A stretch of 64,000 nt of DNA from Hetaerina americana (Eukaryota; Arthropoda; Insecta; Odonata; Calopterygidae), in contig JAKTNV010000638.1 in NCBI GenBank assembly GCA_022747635.1, positions 25,794 through 89,793 on the forward strand. The letters are read 5' to 3'. This document shows, piece after piece, positions 49,104-62,673 of the stretch; position 1 is the first letter of the stretch; each line of letters begins with the position of its first letter. Under the pieces are notes generated by a model. That model had not been told where the DNA came from and ran no database searches. It worked only from the letters and a program-made list of their open reading frames with translations. The position numbers and the translations under genes were made by a program.

Positions 49104-49728
49104 ATGCCTTCTATACACCTCAAACATTCACTCTATAATGGAAGACTGTTGTTTTTCGCAATATTTTTGGAAATTTGGGCTCTTTTACTAACATTAACAC
49201 TCGCGCAGAGGCACCTTTTATGCTCATTTCTTGTCTTTAATGATTTTATCTGGGTTTTATTTTGTTTATTTGAAGAAAATGAACAACAATACACACCATG
49301 GAAACATTTTTGTTTGATTCGTGTCGAGTTAGATTTTCACCTAGAACCCAAAGGGGGGGGTATTCGCACTTTTCATGGAAAAATGTGAAAAATAAAAATT
49401 TCTAAAAATGAAATAAATGCCTTCTATACACCTCAAACATTCACTCTATAATGGAAGATTGTTGTTTTTCGCAATATTTTTGGAAATTTGCGCTCTTTTA
49501 CTAACATTAACACTCGCGCTGAGGCATCTTTTATGCTCATTTCTTGTCTTTAATGATTTATTCTGGGTTTTATTTTGTTTATTTGATGAAAATGAACGAC
49601 AATACACACCATGGAAACATTTTTGTTTGATTCGTGTCGAGTGAGATTTTCACCTAGAACCCAAAGGGGGGGTATTGGCACTTTTCATGGAAAAATGTGA
49701 AAAATTAAAATTTCTAAAAATGAAATAA

Positions 49729-52700
49729 TTGCTTTCTATACACCTCAAACATTCACTCTATAATGGAAGACTGTTGTTTTTCGCAATATTTTTGGAAATT
49801 TGGGCTCTTTTACTAACATTAACACTCGCGCTGAGGCATCTTTTATGCTCATTTCTTGTCTTTAATGATTTATTCTGGGTTTTATTTTGTTTATTTGATG
49901 AAAATGAACAACAATACACACCATGGAAACATTTTTGTTTGATTCGTGTCGTGTGAGATTTTCACCTAGAACCCAAAGGGGGGGGTATTGGCACTTTTCA
50001 TGGAAAAATGTGAAAAATAAAAATTTCTAAAAATGAAATAAATGCCTTCTATACACCTCAAACATTCACTCTATAATGGAAGATTGTTGTTTTTCGCAAT
50101 ATTTTTGGAAATTTGGGCTCTTTTACTAACATTAACACTTGCGCTGAGGCATCTTTTATGCTCATTTCTTGTCTTTAATGATTTATGCTGGGTTTTATTT
50201 TGTTTATTTGATGAAAATGAACAACAATACACACCATGGAAACATTTTTGTTTGAGTCGGTTCGAGTGAGATTTTCACCTAGAACCCAAAGGGGGGGTAT
50301 TGGCACTTTTCATGGAAAAATGTGAAAAATTAAAATTTCTAATAATGAAATAAATGATTTCTATACACCTCAAACATTCACTCTATAACGGAAGATTGTT
50401 GTTTTTCGCAATATTTTTTGAAATTTGGGCTCTTTTACTAACATTAATACTTGCGCTGAGGCATTTTTATGCTCATTTCTTGTCTTTATTGATTTATTCT
50501 GTGTTTTATTTTGTTTATTTGATGAAAATGAACAACAATACACATAATGGAAACATTTTTGTTTGATTCGTGTCGGGTGAGATTTTCACCTAGAACCCAA
50601 AGGGGGGGGTATTGGCACTTTTCATGGAAAAATGTGAAAAATTAAAATTTCTAAAAATGAAATAAATGCCTTCTATACACCTCAAACATTCACTCTATAA
50701 TGGAAGATTGTTGTTTTTCGCAATATTTTTGGAAATTTGGGCTCTTTTACTAACATTAACACTTGCGCTGAGGCATCTTTTATGCTCATTTCTTGTCTTT
50801 TATGATTTATTCTGGGTTTTATTTTGTTTATTTGATGAAAATGAAATACAATACACACCATGAAAACATTTTTGTTTGATTCGTGTCAAGTGAGATTTTC
50901 ACCTAGAACCCAAAGGGGGGGAAAAATGTGAAAAATTAAAATTTCTAAAAATGAAATAAATGCCTTCAATACACCTCAAACATTCACTCTATAATGGAAG
51001 ATTGTTGTTTTTCGCAATATTTTTGGAAATTTGGGCTCTTTTACTAACATTAACACTTGCGCTGAGGCATCTTTTATGCTCATTTCTTGTCTTTAATGAT
51101 TTATTCTGGGTTTTATTTTGTTTATTTGATGAAAATGAACAACAATACACACCATGGAAACATTTTTGTTTGATTCGTGTCGAGTGAGATTTTCACCTAG
51201 AACCCAAAGGGGGGGGGTATTGGCACTTTTCATGGAAAAATGTGAAAAATTAAAATTTCTAAAAATGAAATAAATGCCTTCTATTCACCTCAAACATTCA
51301 CTCTATAATGGAAGACTGTTGTTTTTCGCAATATTTTTGGAAATTTGGGCTCTTTTACTAACATTAACACTCGCGCTGAGGCATCTTTTATGCTCGTTAC
51401 TTGTCTTTAATGATTTATTCTGGGTTTTATTTTGTTTATTTGATGAAAATGAACAACAATACACACCATGGAAACATTTTTGTTTGATTCGTGTCGAGTG
51501 AGATTTTCACCTAGAACCCAGAGGCGGGGGTATTCGCACTTTTCATGGAAAAATGTGAAAAATTAAAATTTCTAAAAATGAATAAATGCCTTCTATACAC
51601 CTCAAACATTCACTCTATAATGGAAGATTGTTGTTTTTCTAATATTTTTGGAAATTTGGGCTCTTTTACTAACATTTACACTTGCGCTAAGGCATCTTTT
51701 ATGCTCATTTCTTGTCTTTAATGATTTATTCTGGGTTTTATTTTGTTTATTTGATGAAAATGAACAACAATACACACCATGGAAACATTTTTGTTTGATT
51801 CGTGTCGAGTGAGATTTTCACCTAGAGCCCAAAGGGGGGGTATTGGCACTTTTCATGGAAAAATGTGAAAAATTAAAATTTCTAAAAATGAAATAAATGC
51901 CTTCTATACACCTCAAACATTCACTCTATAACGGAAGATTGTTGTTTTTCGCAATATTTTTGGAAATTTGGGCTCTTTTACTAACATTAATACTTGCGCT
52001 GAGGCATCTTTTATGCTCATTTCTTGTCTTTAATGATTTATTCTGGGTTTTATTTTGTTTATTTGATGAAAATGAACAACAATACACACCATGGAAACAT
52101 TTTTGTTTGATTCGTGTCGAGTGATATTTTCACCTAGAACCCAAACGCGGGGGTATTCGCACTTTTCATGGAAAAATGTGAAAAATTAAAATTTCTAAAA
52201 ATGAAATAAATTCCTTCTATACACGTCAAATATTCACTCTATAATGGAAGATTGTTGTTTTTCGCAATATTTTTGAAAATTTGGGCTCTTTTACTAACAT
52301 TAACACTTGCGCTGAGGCATCTTTTATGCTCATTTCTTGTCTTTAGTGATTTATTCTGGGTTTTATTTTGTTTATTTGATGAAAATGAACAACAATACAC
52401 ACCATGGAAACATTTTTGTTTGATTCGTGTCGAGTGAGATTTTCACCTAGAGCCCAAAGGGGGGGGGATTGGCCCTTTTCATGGAAAAATGTGAAAAATT
52501 AAAATTTCTAAAAATGAAATAAATGCCTTCTATACACCTCAAACATTCACTCTATAATGGAAGACTGTTGTTTTTCGCAATATTTTTGGAAATTTGGGCT
52601 CTTTTACTAACATTAACACTTGCGCTGAGGCATCTTTTATGCTCATTTCTTGTCTTTAATGATTTATTCTGGGTTTTATTTTGTTTATTTGATGAAAATG

Positions 52701-53768
52701 AACAACAATACACACCATGGAAACATTTTTGTTTGATTCGTGTCGAGTGAGGTTTTCACCTAGAACCCAGAGGCGGGGGTATTCGCACTTTTCATGGAAA
52801 AATGTGAAAAATTAAAATTTCTAAAAATGAATAAATGCCTTCTATACACCTCAAACATTCACTCTATAATGGAAGATTGTTGTTTATCCAATATTTTTGG
52901 AAATTTGGGCTCTTTTACTAACATTAACACTTGCACTAAGGCATCTTTTATGCTCATTTCTTGTCTTTAATGATTTATTCTGGGTTTTATTTTGTTTATT
53001 TGATGAAAATGAACAACAATACACACCATGGAAACATTTTTGTTTGATTCGGTTCGAGTGAGATTTTCACCTAGAACCCAAAGGGGGGGTATTGGCACTT
53101 TTCATGGAAAAATGTGAAAAATTAAAATTTCTAATAATGAAATAAATGCCTTCTATACACGTCAAACATTCACTCTATAATGGAAGATTGTTGTTTTTCG
53201 CAATATTTTTGAAAATTTGGGCTCTTTTACTAACATTAACACTTGCGCTGAGGCATCTTTTATGCTCATTTCTTGTCTTTAATGATTTATTCTGGGTTTT
53301 ATTTTGTTTATTTGATGAAAATGAACAACAATACACACCATGGAAACATTTTTGTTTGATTCGTGTCGAGTGAGATTTTCACCTAGAACCCAGAGGCGGG
53401 GGTATTCGCACTTTTCATGGAAAAATGTGAAAAATTAAAATTTCTAAAAATGAATAAATGCCTTCTATACACCTCAAACATTCACTCTATAATGGAAGAT
53501 TGTTGTTTTTCCAATATTTTTGGAAATTTGGGCTCTTTTACTAACATTAACACTTGCGCTAAGGCATCTTTTATGCTCATTTCTTGTCTTTAATGATTTA
53601 TTCTGGGTTTTATTTTGTTTATTTGATGAAAATGAACAACAATACACACCATGGAAACATTTTTGTTTGATTCGTGTCGAGTGAGATTTTCACCTAGAAC
53701 CCAAAGGGGGGGTATTGGCACTTTTCATGGAAAAATGTGAAAAATTAAAATTTCTAAAAATGAAATAA
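49729..53768 (+). repeat. 4040-bp 13-monomer periodicity, copy 1
   Basis: Thirteen units run from 49729 to 53458. The first three match 53769, 54082 and 54394 at an offset of 4040 bp: TCGTGTGAG in the first, GATTCGG/GAGTCGG with TCGAG in the second, and the shortened GCATTTTTA in the third. The match to later units is looser and includes one extra monomer. Within the block, dimers of about 624 bp with a CGC-to-CT or CGC-to-CC change before AATATT recur at 51586, 52834 and 53458. Confidence 0.62.
50666..50959 (+). repeat. 294-bp monomer with a private deletion after the G-tract
   Basis: At about 50930 the G-run is joined directly to GAAAAATGTG; TATTGGCACTTTTCATG is missing. The related unit at 55018, which shares GAAATACAATAC and CACCATGAAAAC, keeps this segment. 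The deletion therefore happened after those two units separated. Confidence 0.85.
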
Positions 53769-55646
53769 ATGCCTTCTATACACCTCAAACATTCACTCTA
53801 TAATGGAAGACTGTTGTTTTTCGCAATATTTTTGGAAATTTGGGCTCTTTTACTAACATTAACACTCGCGCTGAGGCATCTTTTATGCTCATTTCTTGTC
53901 TTTAATGATTTATTCTGGGTTTTATTTTGTTTATTTGATGAAAATGAACAACAATACACACCATGGAAACATTTTTGTTTGATTCGTGTCGTGTGAGATT
54001 TTCACCTAGAACCCAAAGGGGGGGGTATTCGCATTTTTCATGGAAAAATGTGAAAAATAAAAATTTCTAAAAATGAAATAAATGCCTTCTATACACCTCA
54101 AACATTCACTCTATAATGGAAGATTGTTGTTTTTCGCAATATTTTTGGAAATTTGGGCTCTTTTACTAACATTAACACTAGCGCTGAGGCATCTTTTATG
54201 CTCATTACTTGTCTTTAATGATTTATTCTGGGTTTTATTTTGTTTATTTGATGAAAATGAACAACAATACACACCATGGAAACATTTTTGTTTGATTCGG
54301 TTCGAGTGAGATTTTCACCTAGAACCCAAAGGGGGGGTATTGGCACTTTTCATGGAAAAATGTGAAAAATTAAAATTTCTAATAATGAAATAAATGCCTT
54401 CTATACACCTCAAACATTCACTCTATAACGGAAGATTGTTGTTTTTCGCAATATTTTTGGTAATTTGGGCTCTTTTACTAACATTAATACTTGCGCTGAG
54501 GCATTTTTAAGCTCATTTCTTGTCTTTAATGATTTATTCTGGTTTTTATTTTGTTTATTTGATGGAAATGAACAACAATACACACCAGGGAAACATTTTT
54601 GTTTGATTCGTGTCGAGTGAGATTTTCACCTAGAACCCAAAGGGGGGGTATTGGCACTTTTCATGGAAAAATGTGAAAAATTAAAATTTCTAAAAATGAA
54701 ATAAATGCCTTCTATACACCTCAAACATTCACTCTATAATGGAAGATTGTTGTTTTTCGCAATATTTTTGGAAATTTGGGCTCTTTTACTAACATTAACA
54801 CTTGCGCTGAGGCATCTTTTATGCTCATTTCTTGTCTTTAATGATTTATTCTGGGTTTTATTTTGTTTATTTGATGAAAATGAACAACAATACACACCAT
54901 GGAAACATTTTTGTTTGATTCGTATCGAGTGAGATTTTCACCTAGAACCCAAAGGGGGGGGTATTGGCACTTTTCATGGAAAAATGTGAAAAATTAAAAT
55001 TTCTAAAAATGAAATAAATGCCTTCTATACACCTCAAACATTCACTCTATAATGGAAGATTGTTGTTTTTCGCAATATTTTTGGAAATTTGGGCTCTTTT
55101 AATAACATTAACACTTGCGCTGAGGCATCTTTTATGCTCATTTCTTGTCTTTAATGATTTATTCTGGGTTGTATTTTGTTTATTTGATGAAAATGAAATA
55201 CAATACACACCATGAAAACATTTTTGTTTGATTCGTGTCGAGTGAGATTTTCACCTAGAAGCCAAAGGGGGGGGTATTGGCACTTTTCATGGAAAAATGT
55301 GAAAAATTAAAATTTCTAAAAATTAAATAAATGCCTTCTATAAACCTCAAAAATTCACTCTATAATGGAAGATTGTTGTTTTTCGCAATATTCTTGGAAA
55401 TTTGGGCTCTTTTACTAACATTAACACTTGCGCTGAGGCATCTTTTATGCTCATTTCTTGTCTTTAATGATTTATTCTGGGTTTTATTTTGTTTATTTGA
55501 TGAAAATGAACAACAATACACTCCATGGAAACATTTTTGTTTGATTCGTGTCGAGTGAGATTTTCACCTAGAACCAAAAGGGGGGCGAGGTATTCGCACT
55601 TTTCATGGAAAAATGTGAAAAATAAAAATTTCTAAAAATGAAATAA
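53769..55646 (+). repeat. 4040-bp 13-monomer periodicity, copy 2 (partial)
   Basis: Units start at 53769, 54082, 54394, 54705, 55018 and 55331. The first three correspond to 49729-50665. After that one monomer has been added or lost, because the GAAATACAATAC unit lies 4352 bp from its partner. The last unit (316 bp) carries an irregular G-rich insertion (GGGGGCGAGG near 55582) and borders the right copy of the 36-kb duplication. Confidence 0.6.
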
Positions 55647-58600
55647 ATGCCTTCTATACACCTCAAACATTCACTCTATAATGGAAGATTGTTGTTTTTC
55701 GCAATATTTTTGGAAATTTGGGCTCTTTAACTAACACTTACACTTGCGCTGAGGCATCTTTTATGCTCATTTCTTGTCTTTAATGATTTATTCTGGGTTT
55801 TATTTTGTTTATTTAAAGAAAATGAACAACAATACACACTATGGAAACATTTTTGTTTGATTCGTTTCGAGTGAGATTTTCACCTAAGAACTTTTCATGG
55901 AAAAATGTGAAAAATTAAAATTTCTAAAAATGAAATAAATGCCTTCTATACACCTCAAACATTCACTCTAAAATGGAAGATTGTTGTTTTTCGCAATATT
56001 TTTGGAAATTTGGGCTCTTTAACTACCACTAACACTTGCGCTGAGGCATCTTTTATGCTCATTTCTTGTCTTTAATGATTTATTCTGGGTTTTATTTTGT
56101 TTATTTGATGAAAATGAACAACAATACACACCATGGAAACATTTTTGTTTGATTCGTGTCGAGTAAGATTTTCACCTAGAACCCAAAGGGGGGGGTATTG
56201 GCACTTTTCATGGAAAAATGTGAAAAATTAAAATTTCTAAAAATGAAATAAATGCCTTCTATACACCTCAAACATTATAAATAATGGAAGATTGTTGTTT
56301 TTCGCAATATTTTTGGAAATTTGGGCTCTTTTACTAACATTAACACTTTCGCTGAGGCATCTTTTTTGCTCATTTCTTGTCTTTAATGATTTATTCTGGG
56401 TTTTATTTTGTTTATTTGAAGAAAATGAACAACAATACACATCATGGAAACATTTTTGTTTGATTCGTGTCGAGTTAGATTTTCACCTTGAACCCAAAGG
56501 GGGGGGTATTGGCACTTTTCATGAAAAAATGTGAAAAATTAAAATTTCTAAAAATGAAATAAATGCCTTCTATACACCTCAAACATTCACTCTATAATGG
56601 AAGATTGTTGTTTTTCGCAATATTTTTGGAAATTTGGGCTCTTTTACTAACATAAACACTTGCGCTGAGATATCTTTTATTCTCATTTAGTGTCTTTAAT
56701 GATTTATTCTGGGTTTTATTTAGTTTATTTGATGAAAATGAACAACAATACACACCATGGAAACATTTTTGTTTGATTCGTGTCGAGTGAGAATTTCACC
56801 TAGAACCCAAAGGGGGGGTATTGGCATTTTTCATGGAAAAATGTGAAAAATTAAAATTTCTAAAAATGAAATAAATGCCTTCTATACACCTCAAACATTC
56901 ACTCCATGATGGATGATTGTTTTTTTTCGCAATATTTTTGGAAATTTGGGCTCTTTTACTAACATTAACACTTGCGCTGAGGCATCTTTTATGCTCATTT
57001 CTTGTCTTTAATGATTTATTCTGGGTTTTATTTTGTTTATTTGAAGTAAATGAACAACAATACACACAATGGAAACATTTTTGTTTGATTCGTTTCGAGT
57101 GAGATTTTAACCTAAGAACTTTTCATGGAAAAATGTGAAAAATTAAAATTTCTAAAAATGAAATAAATGCCTTCTATATACCTCAAACATTCACTCTATA
57201 GTGGAAGATTGTTGTTTTTCGCAATATTTTTGGAAATTTGGGCTCTTTTAGTAACATTAACACTTTCGCTGAGGCATCTTTTATGCTCATTTCTTGTCCT
57301 TAATGATTTATTCTGGTTTTTTTTTGTTTATTTGATGAAAATGAACAACAATACACACCATGGAAACATTTTTGTTTGATTCGTGTCGAGTGAGATTTTC
57401 ACCTAGAACCCAAAGGGGGGGTATTGGCACTTTTCATGGAAAAATGTGAAAAATTAAAATTTCTAAAAATGAAATAAATGCCTTCTATACACCTCAAACA
57501 TTCACTCTATAATGGAAGACTGTTGTTTTTCGCAATATTTTTGGAAATTTGGGCTCTTTTACTAACATTAACACTCGCGCTGAGGCATCTTTTATGCTCA
57601 TTTCTTGTCTTTAATGATTTATTCTGGGTTTTATTTTGTTTATTTGATGAAAATGAACAACAATACACACCATGGAAACATTTTTGTTTGATTCGTGTCG
57701 AGTGAGATTTTCACCTAGAACCCAAAGGGGGGGGTATTCGCACTTTTCATGGAAAAATGTGAAAAATAAAAATTTCTAAAAATGAAATAAATGCCTTCTA
57801 TACACCTCAAACATTCACTCTATAATGGAAGACTGTTGTTTTTCGCAATATTTTTGGAAATTTGGGCTCTTTTACTAACATTAACACTCGCGCTGAGGCA
57901 TCTTTTATGCTCATTTCTTGTCTTTAATGATTTATTCTGGGTTTTATTTTGTTTATTTGATGAAAATGAACAACAATACACACCATGGAAACATTTTTGT
58001 TTGATTCGGTTCGAGTGAGATTTTCACCTAGAACCCAAAGGGGGGGGTATTGGCACTTTTCATGGAAAAATTTGAAAAATTAAAATTTCTAAAAATGAAA
58101 TAAATTCCTTCTATACACCTCAACCATTTACTCCATAATGGAAGATTGTTGTTTTTCGCAATATTTTTGAAAATTTGGGCTCTTTTACTAACATTAACAC
58201 TTGCGCTGAGGCATCTTTTATGCTCATTTCTTGTCTTTAGTGATTTATTCTGGGTTTTATTTTGTTTATTTGATGAAAATGAACAACAATACACACCATG
58301 GAAACATTTTTGTTTGATTCGTGTCGAGTGAGATTTTTACCTAGAGCCCAAAGGGGGGGGTATTGGCACTTTTCATGGAAAAATGTGAAAAATTAAAATT
58401 TCTAAAAATGAAATAAATGCCTTCAATACACCTCAAACATTCACTCTATAACGGAAGATTGTTGTTTTTCGCAATATTTTTGGAAATTTGGGCTCTTTTA
58501 CTAACATTAATACTTGCGCTGAGGCATCTTTTATGCTTATTTCTTGTCTTTAATGATTTATTCTGGGTTTTATTTTGTTTATTTGATGAAAATGAACAAC

Positions 58601-61265
58601 AATACACACCATGGAAACATTTTTGTTTGATTCGTGTCGAGTGAGATTTTCACCTAGAACCCAAAGGGTATTGGCACTTTTCATGGAAAAATTTGAAATA
58701 TTAAAATTTCTAAAAATGAAATAAATTCCTTCTATACACCTCAAACATTCACTCTATAATGGAAGATTGTTGTTTTTCGCAATATTTTTGAAAATTTGGG
58801 CTCTTTTACTAACATTAACACTTGCGCTGAGGCATCTTTTATGCTCATTTCTTGTCTTTAGTGATTTATTCTGGGTTTTATTTTGTTTATTTGATGAAAA
58901 TGAACAACAATACACACCATGGAAACATTTTTGTTTGATTCGTGTCGAGTGAGATTTTCACCTAGAACCCAGAGGCGGGGGTATTCGCACTTTTCAAGGA
59001 AAAATGTGAAAAATTAAAATTTCTAAAAATGAATAAATGCCTTCTATACACCTCAAACATTCACTCTATAATGGAAGATTGTTGTTTTTCGCAATATTTT
59101 TGGAAATTTGGGCTCTTTTACTAACATTAACACTTGCGCTAAGGCATCTTTTATGCTCATTTCTTGTCTTTAATGATTTATTCTGGGTTTTATTTTGTTT
59201 ATTTGATGAAAATGAACAACAATACACACCATGGAAACATTTTTGTTTGATTCGTGTCGAGTGAGATTTTCACCTAGAACCCAAAGGGGGGTATTGGCAC
59301 TTTTCATGGAAAAATGTGAAAAATTAAAATTTCTAAAAATGAAATAAATGCCTTCTATACACCTCAAACATTCACTCTATAATGGAAGACTGTTGTTTTT
59401 CGCAATATTTTTGGAAATTTGGGCTCTTTCACTAACATTAACACTCGCGCTGAGGCATCTTTTATGCTCATTTCTTGTCTTTAATGATTTATTCTGGGTT
59501 TTATTTTGTTTATTTGATGAAAATGAACGACAATACACACCATGGAAACATTTTTGTTTGATTCGTGTCGAGTGAGATTTTCACCTAGAACCCAAAGGGG
59601 GGGGTATTCGCACTTTTCATGGAAAAATGTGAAAAATTAAAATTTCTAAAAATGAAATAAATGCCTTCTATACACCTCAAACATTCACTCTATAATGGAA
59701 GATTGTTGTTTTTCGCAATATTTTTGGAAATTTGGGCTCTTTTACTAACATTAACACTCGCGCTGAGGCATCTTTTATGCTCATTTCTTGTCTTTAATGA
59801 TTTATTCTGGGTTTTATTTTGTTTATTTGAAGTAAATAAACAACAATACACACAATGGAAACATTTTTGTTTGATTCGTTTCGAGTGAGATTTTAACCTA
59901 AGAACTTTTCATGGAAAAATGTGAAAAATTAAAATTTCTAAAAATGAAATAAATGCCTTCTATATACCTCAAACATTCACTCTATAATGGAAGATTGTTG
60001 TTTTTCGCAATATTTTTGGAAATTTGGGCTCTTTTAGTAACATTAACACTTTCGCTGAGGCATCTTTTATGCTCATTTCTTGTCTTTAATGATTTATTCT
60101 GGGTTTTTTTTGTCGAGTTAGATTTTCACCTAGAACCCAAAGGGGGGGGGATTGGCACTTTTCATGGAAAAATGTGAGAAATTAAAATTTCTAAAAATGA
60201 AATAAATGCCTTCTATACACCTCAAACATTATAAATAATGGAAGATTGTTGTTTTTCGCAATATTTTTGGAAATTTGGGCTCTTTTACTAACATTAACAC
60301 TTTCGCTGAGGCATCTTTTATGCTCATTTCTTGTCTTTAATGATTTATTCTGGGTTTTCTTTTGTTTATTTGATGAAAATGAACAACAATACACACCATG
60401 GAAACATTTTTGTTTGATTCGTGTCGAGTGAGATTTTCACCTAGAACCCATAGGGGGGTATTTGCACTTTTTATTGAAAAATGTGAAAAATTAAAATTTC
60501 TAAAAATGAAATAAATGCCTTCTATACACCTCAAACATTCACTCTATAATGGAAGATTGTTGTTTTTCGCAATATTTTTTGAAATTTGGGCTCTTTAACT
60601 AACACTAACACTTGCGCTGAGGCATCTTTTATGCTCATTTCTTGTCTTTAATGATTTATTCTGGGTTTTATTTTGTTTATTTAAAGAAAATGAACAACAA
60701 TACACACTATGGAAACATTTTTGTTTGATTCGTTTCGAGTGAGATTTTCACCTAAGAACTTTTCATGGAAAAATGTGAAAAATTAAAATTTCTAAAAATG
60801 AAATAAATGCCTTCTATACACCTCAAACATTCACTCTAAAATGGAAGATTGTTGTTTTTCGCAATATTTTTGGAAATTTGGGCTCTTTAACTACCACTAA
60901 CACTTGCGCTGAGGCATCTTTTATGCTCATTTCTTGTCTTTAATGATTTATTCTGGGTTTTATTTTGTTTATTTGATGAAAATGAACAACAATACACACC
61001 ATGGAAACATTTTTGTTTGATTCGTGTCGAGTGAGATTTTCACCTAGAACCCAAAGGGGTATTGGCACTTTTCATGGAAAAATGTGAAAAATTAAAATTT
61101 CTAAAAATGAAATAAATGCCTTCTATACACCTCAAACATTCACTCTATAATGGAAGACTGTTGTTTTTCGCAATATTTTTGGAAATTTGGACTCTTTTAC
61201 TAACAATAACACTCGCGCTGAGGCATCTTTTATGCTCATTTCTTGTCTTTAATGATTTATTCTGG
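55647..61265 (+). repeat. Right copy of the 36-kb-distant duplication
   Basis: Units 55647, 55939, 56252, 56563, 56875, 57167 and onward to 61116 match the left copy in order, length and rare marks. This copy has the uninterrupted six-monomer order at 55647-57477, so it appears closer to the original arrangement than the left one. The match ends within the 61116 unit, where GATGAAAATG replaces GAAGAAAATG near 61286. Two private changes are TATGCTTATTTC near 58534 and a shortened G-run (AAAGGGGTATT) near 61055. Confidence 0.82.
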
Positions 61266-61428
61266 GTTTTATTTTGTTTATTTGATGAAAATGAACAACA
61301 ATACACACCATGGAAACATTTTTGTTTGATTCGGTTCGAGTGAGATTTTCACCTAGAACCCAAAGGGGGGGGTATTGGCACTTTTCATGGAAAAATTTGA
61401 AAAATTAAAATTTCTAAAAATGAAATAA
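58104..61428 (+). repeat. 3325-bp 11-monomer HOR, copy 1
   Basis: Units start at 58104, 58417, 58725, 59037, 59348, 59661, 59953, 60206, 60515, 60807 and 61116 (313, 308, 312, 311, 313, 292, 253, 309, 292, 309 and 313 bp). The series is repeated at once from 61429. A single copy with almost the same length series lies at 22524-25852 in zone C, where it is followed by other monomer types. The tandem repetition is therefore a later event in this zone. Confidence 0.87.
59348..61428 (+). repeat. Seven-monomer core cassette, copy 6
   Basis: Units start at 59348, 59661 (292 bp), 59953 (253 bp), 60206 (309 bp), 60515 (292 bp), 60807 and 61116. It matches the first copy in private marks (GAAGTAAATAAAC, GTGAGAAATT, TTTATTGAAAAATG) and lies about 35.6 kb from it. 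The last unit ends with GATTCGGTTCGAG like 22211, not with GAGTTAG, which places the junction of the 3325-bp repeat there. Confidence 0.84.
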
Positions 61429-62673
61429 ATTCCTTCTATACACCTCAACCATTTACTCCATAATGGAAGATTGTTGTTTTTCGCAATATTTTTGAAAATT
61501 TGGGCTCTTTTACTAACATTAACACTTGCGCTGAGGCATCTTTTATGCTCATTTCTTGTCTTTAGTGATTTATTCTGGGTTTTATTTTGTTTATTTGATG
61601 AAAATGAACAACAATACACACCATGGAAACATTTTTGTTTGATTCGTGTCGAGTGAGATTTTTACCTAGAGCCCAAAGGGGGGGGTATTGGCACTTTTCA
61701 TGGAAAAATGTGAAAAATTAAAATTTCTAAAAATGAAATAAATGCCTTCAATACACCTCAAACATTCACTCTATAACGGAAGATTGTTGTTTTTCGCAAT
61801 ATTTTTGGAAATTTGGGCTCTTTTACTAACATTAATACTTGCGCTGAGGCATCTTTTATGCTCATTTCTTGTCTTTAATGATTTATTCTGGGTTTTATTT
61901 TGTTTATTTGATGAAAATGAACAACAATACACACCATGGAAACATTTTTGTTTGATTCGTGTCGAGTGAGATTTTCACCTAGAACCCAAAGGGTATTGGC
62001 ACTTTTCATGGAAAAATTTGAAATATTAAAATTTCTAAAAATGAAATAAATTCCTTCTATACACCTCAAACATTCACTCTATAATGGAAGATTGTTGTTT
62101 TTCGCAATATTTTTGAAAATTTGGGCTCTTTTACTAACATTAACACTTGCGCTGAGGCATCTTTTATGCTCATTTCTTGTCTTTAGTGATTTATTCTGGG
62201 TTTTATTTTGTTTATTTGATGAAAATGAACAACAATACACACCATGGAAACATTTTTGTTTGATTCGTGTCGAGTGAGATTTTCACCTAGAACCCAGAGG
62301 CGGGGGTATTCGCACTTTTCAAGGAAAAATGTGAAAAATTAAAATTTCTAAAAATGAATAAATGCCTTCTATACACCTCAAACATTCACTCTATAATGGA
62401 AGATTGTTGTTTTTCGCAATATTTTTGGAAATTTGGGCTCTTTTACTAACATTAACACTTGCGCTAAGGCATCTTTTATGCTCATTTCTTGTCTTTAATG
62501 ATTTATTCTGGGTTTTATTTTGTTTATTTGATGAAAATGAACAACAATACACACCATGGAAACATTTTTGTTTGATTCGTGTCGAGTGAGATTTTCACCT
62601 AGAACCCAAAGGGGGGGTATTGGCACTTTTCATGGAAAAATGTGAAAAATTAAAATTTCTAAAAATGAAATAA

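Larger units (their letters stand above)
46294..55646 (+). repeat. Zone D: uniform full-length monomers
   Basis: All units starting from 46294 to 55331 are 311-316 bp except the 294-bp unit at 50666. No 292-bp or 253-bp unit is present in over 9 kb. Frequent marks are CAGAGGCGGGGG with TATTCGCAC (near 47471, 48411, 51517, 52765 and 53389) and ACGGAAG with TTAATACTTGCG. Private substitutions seem more common in the right half than in zones C and E, which suggests less recent homogenisation there. Confidence 0.75.
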
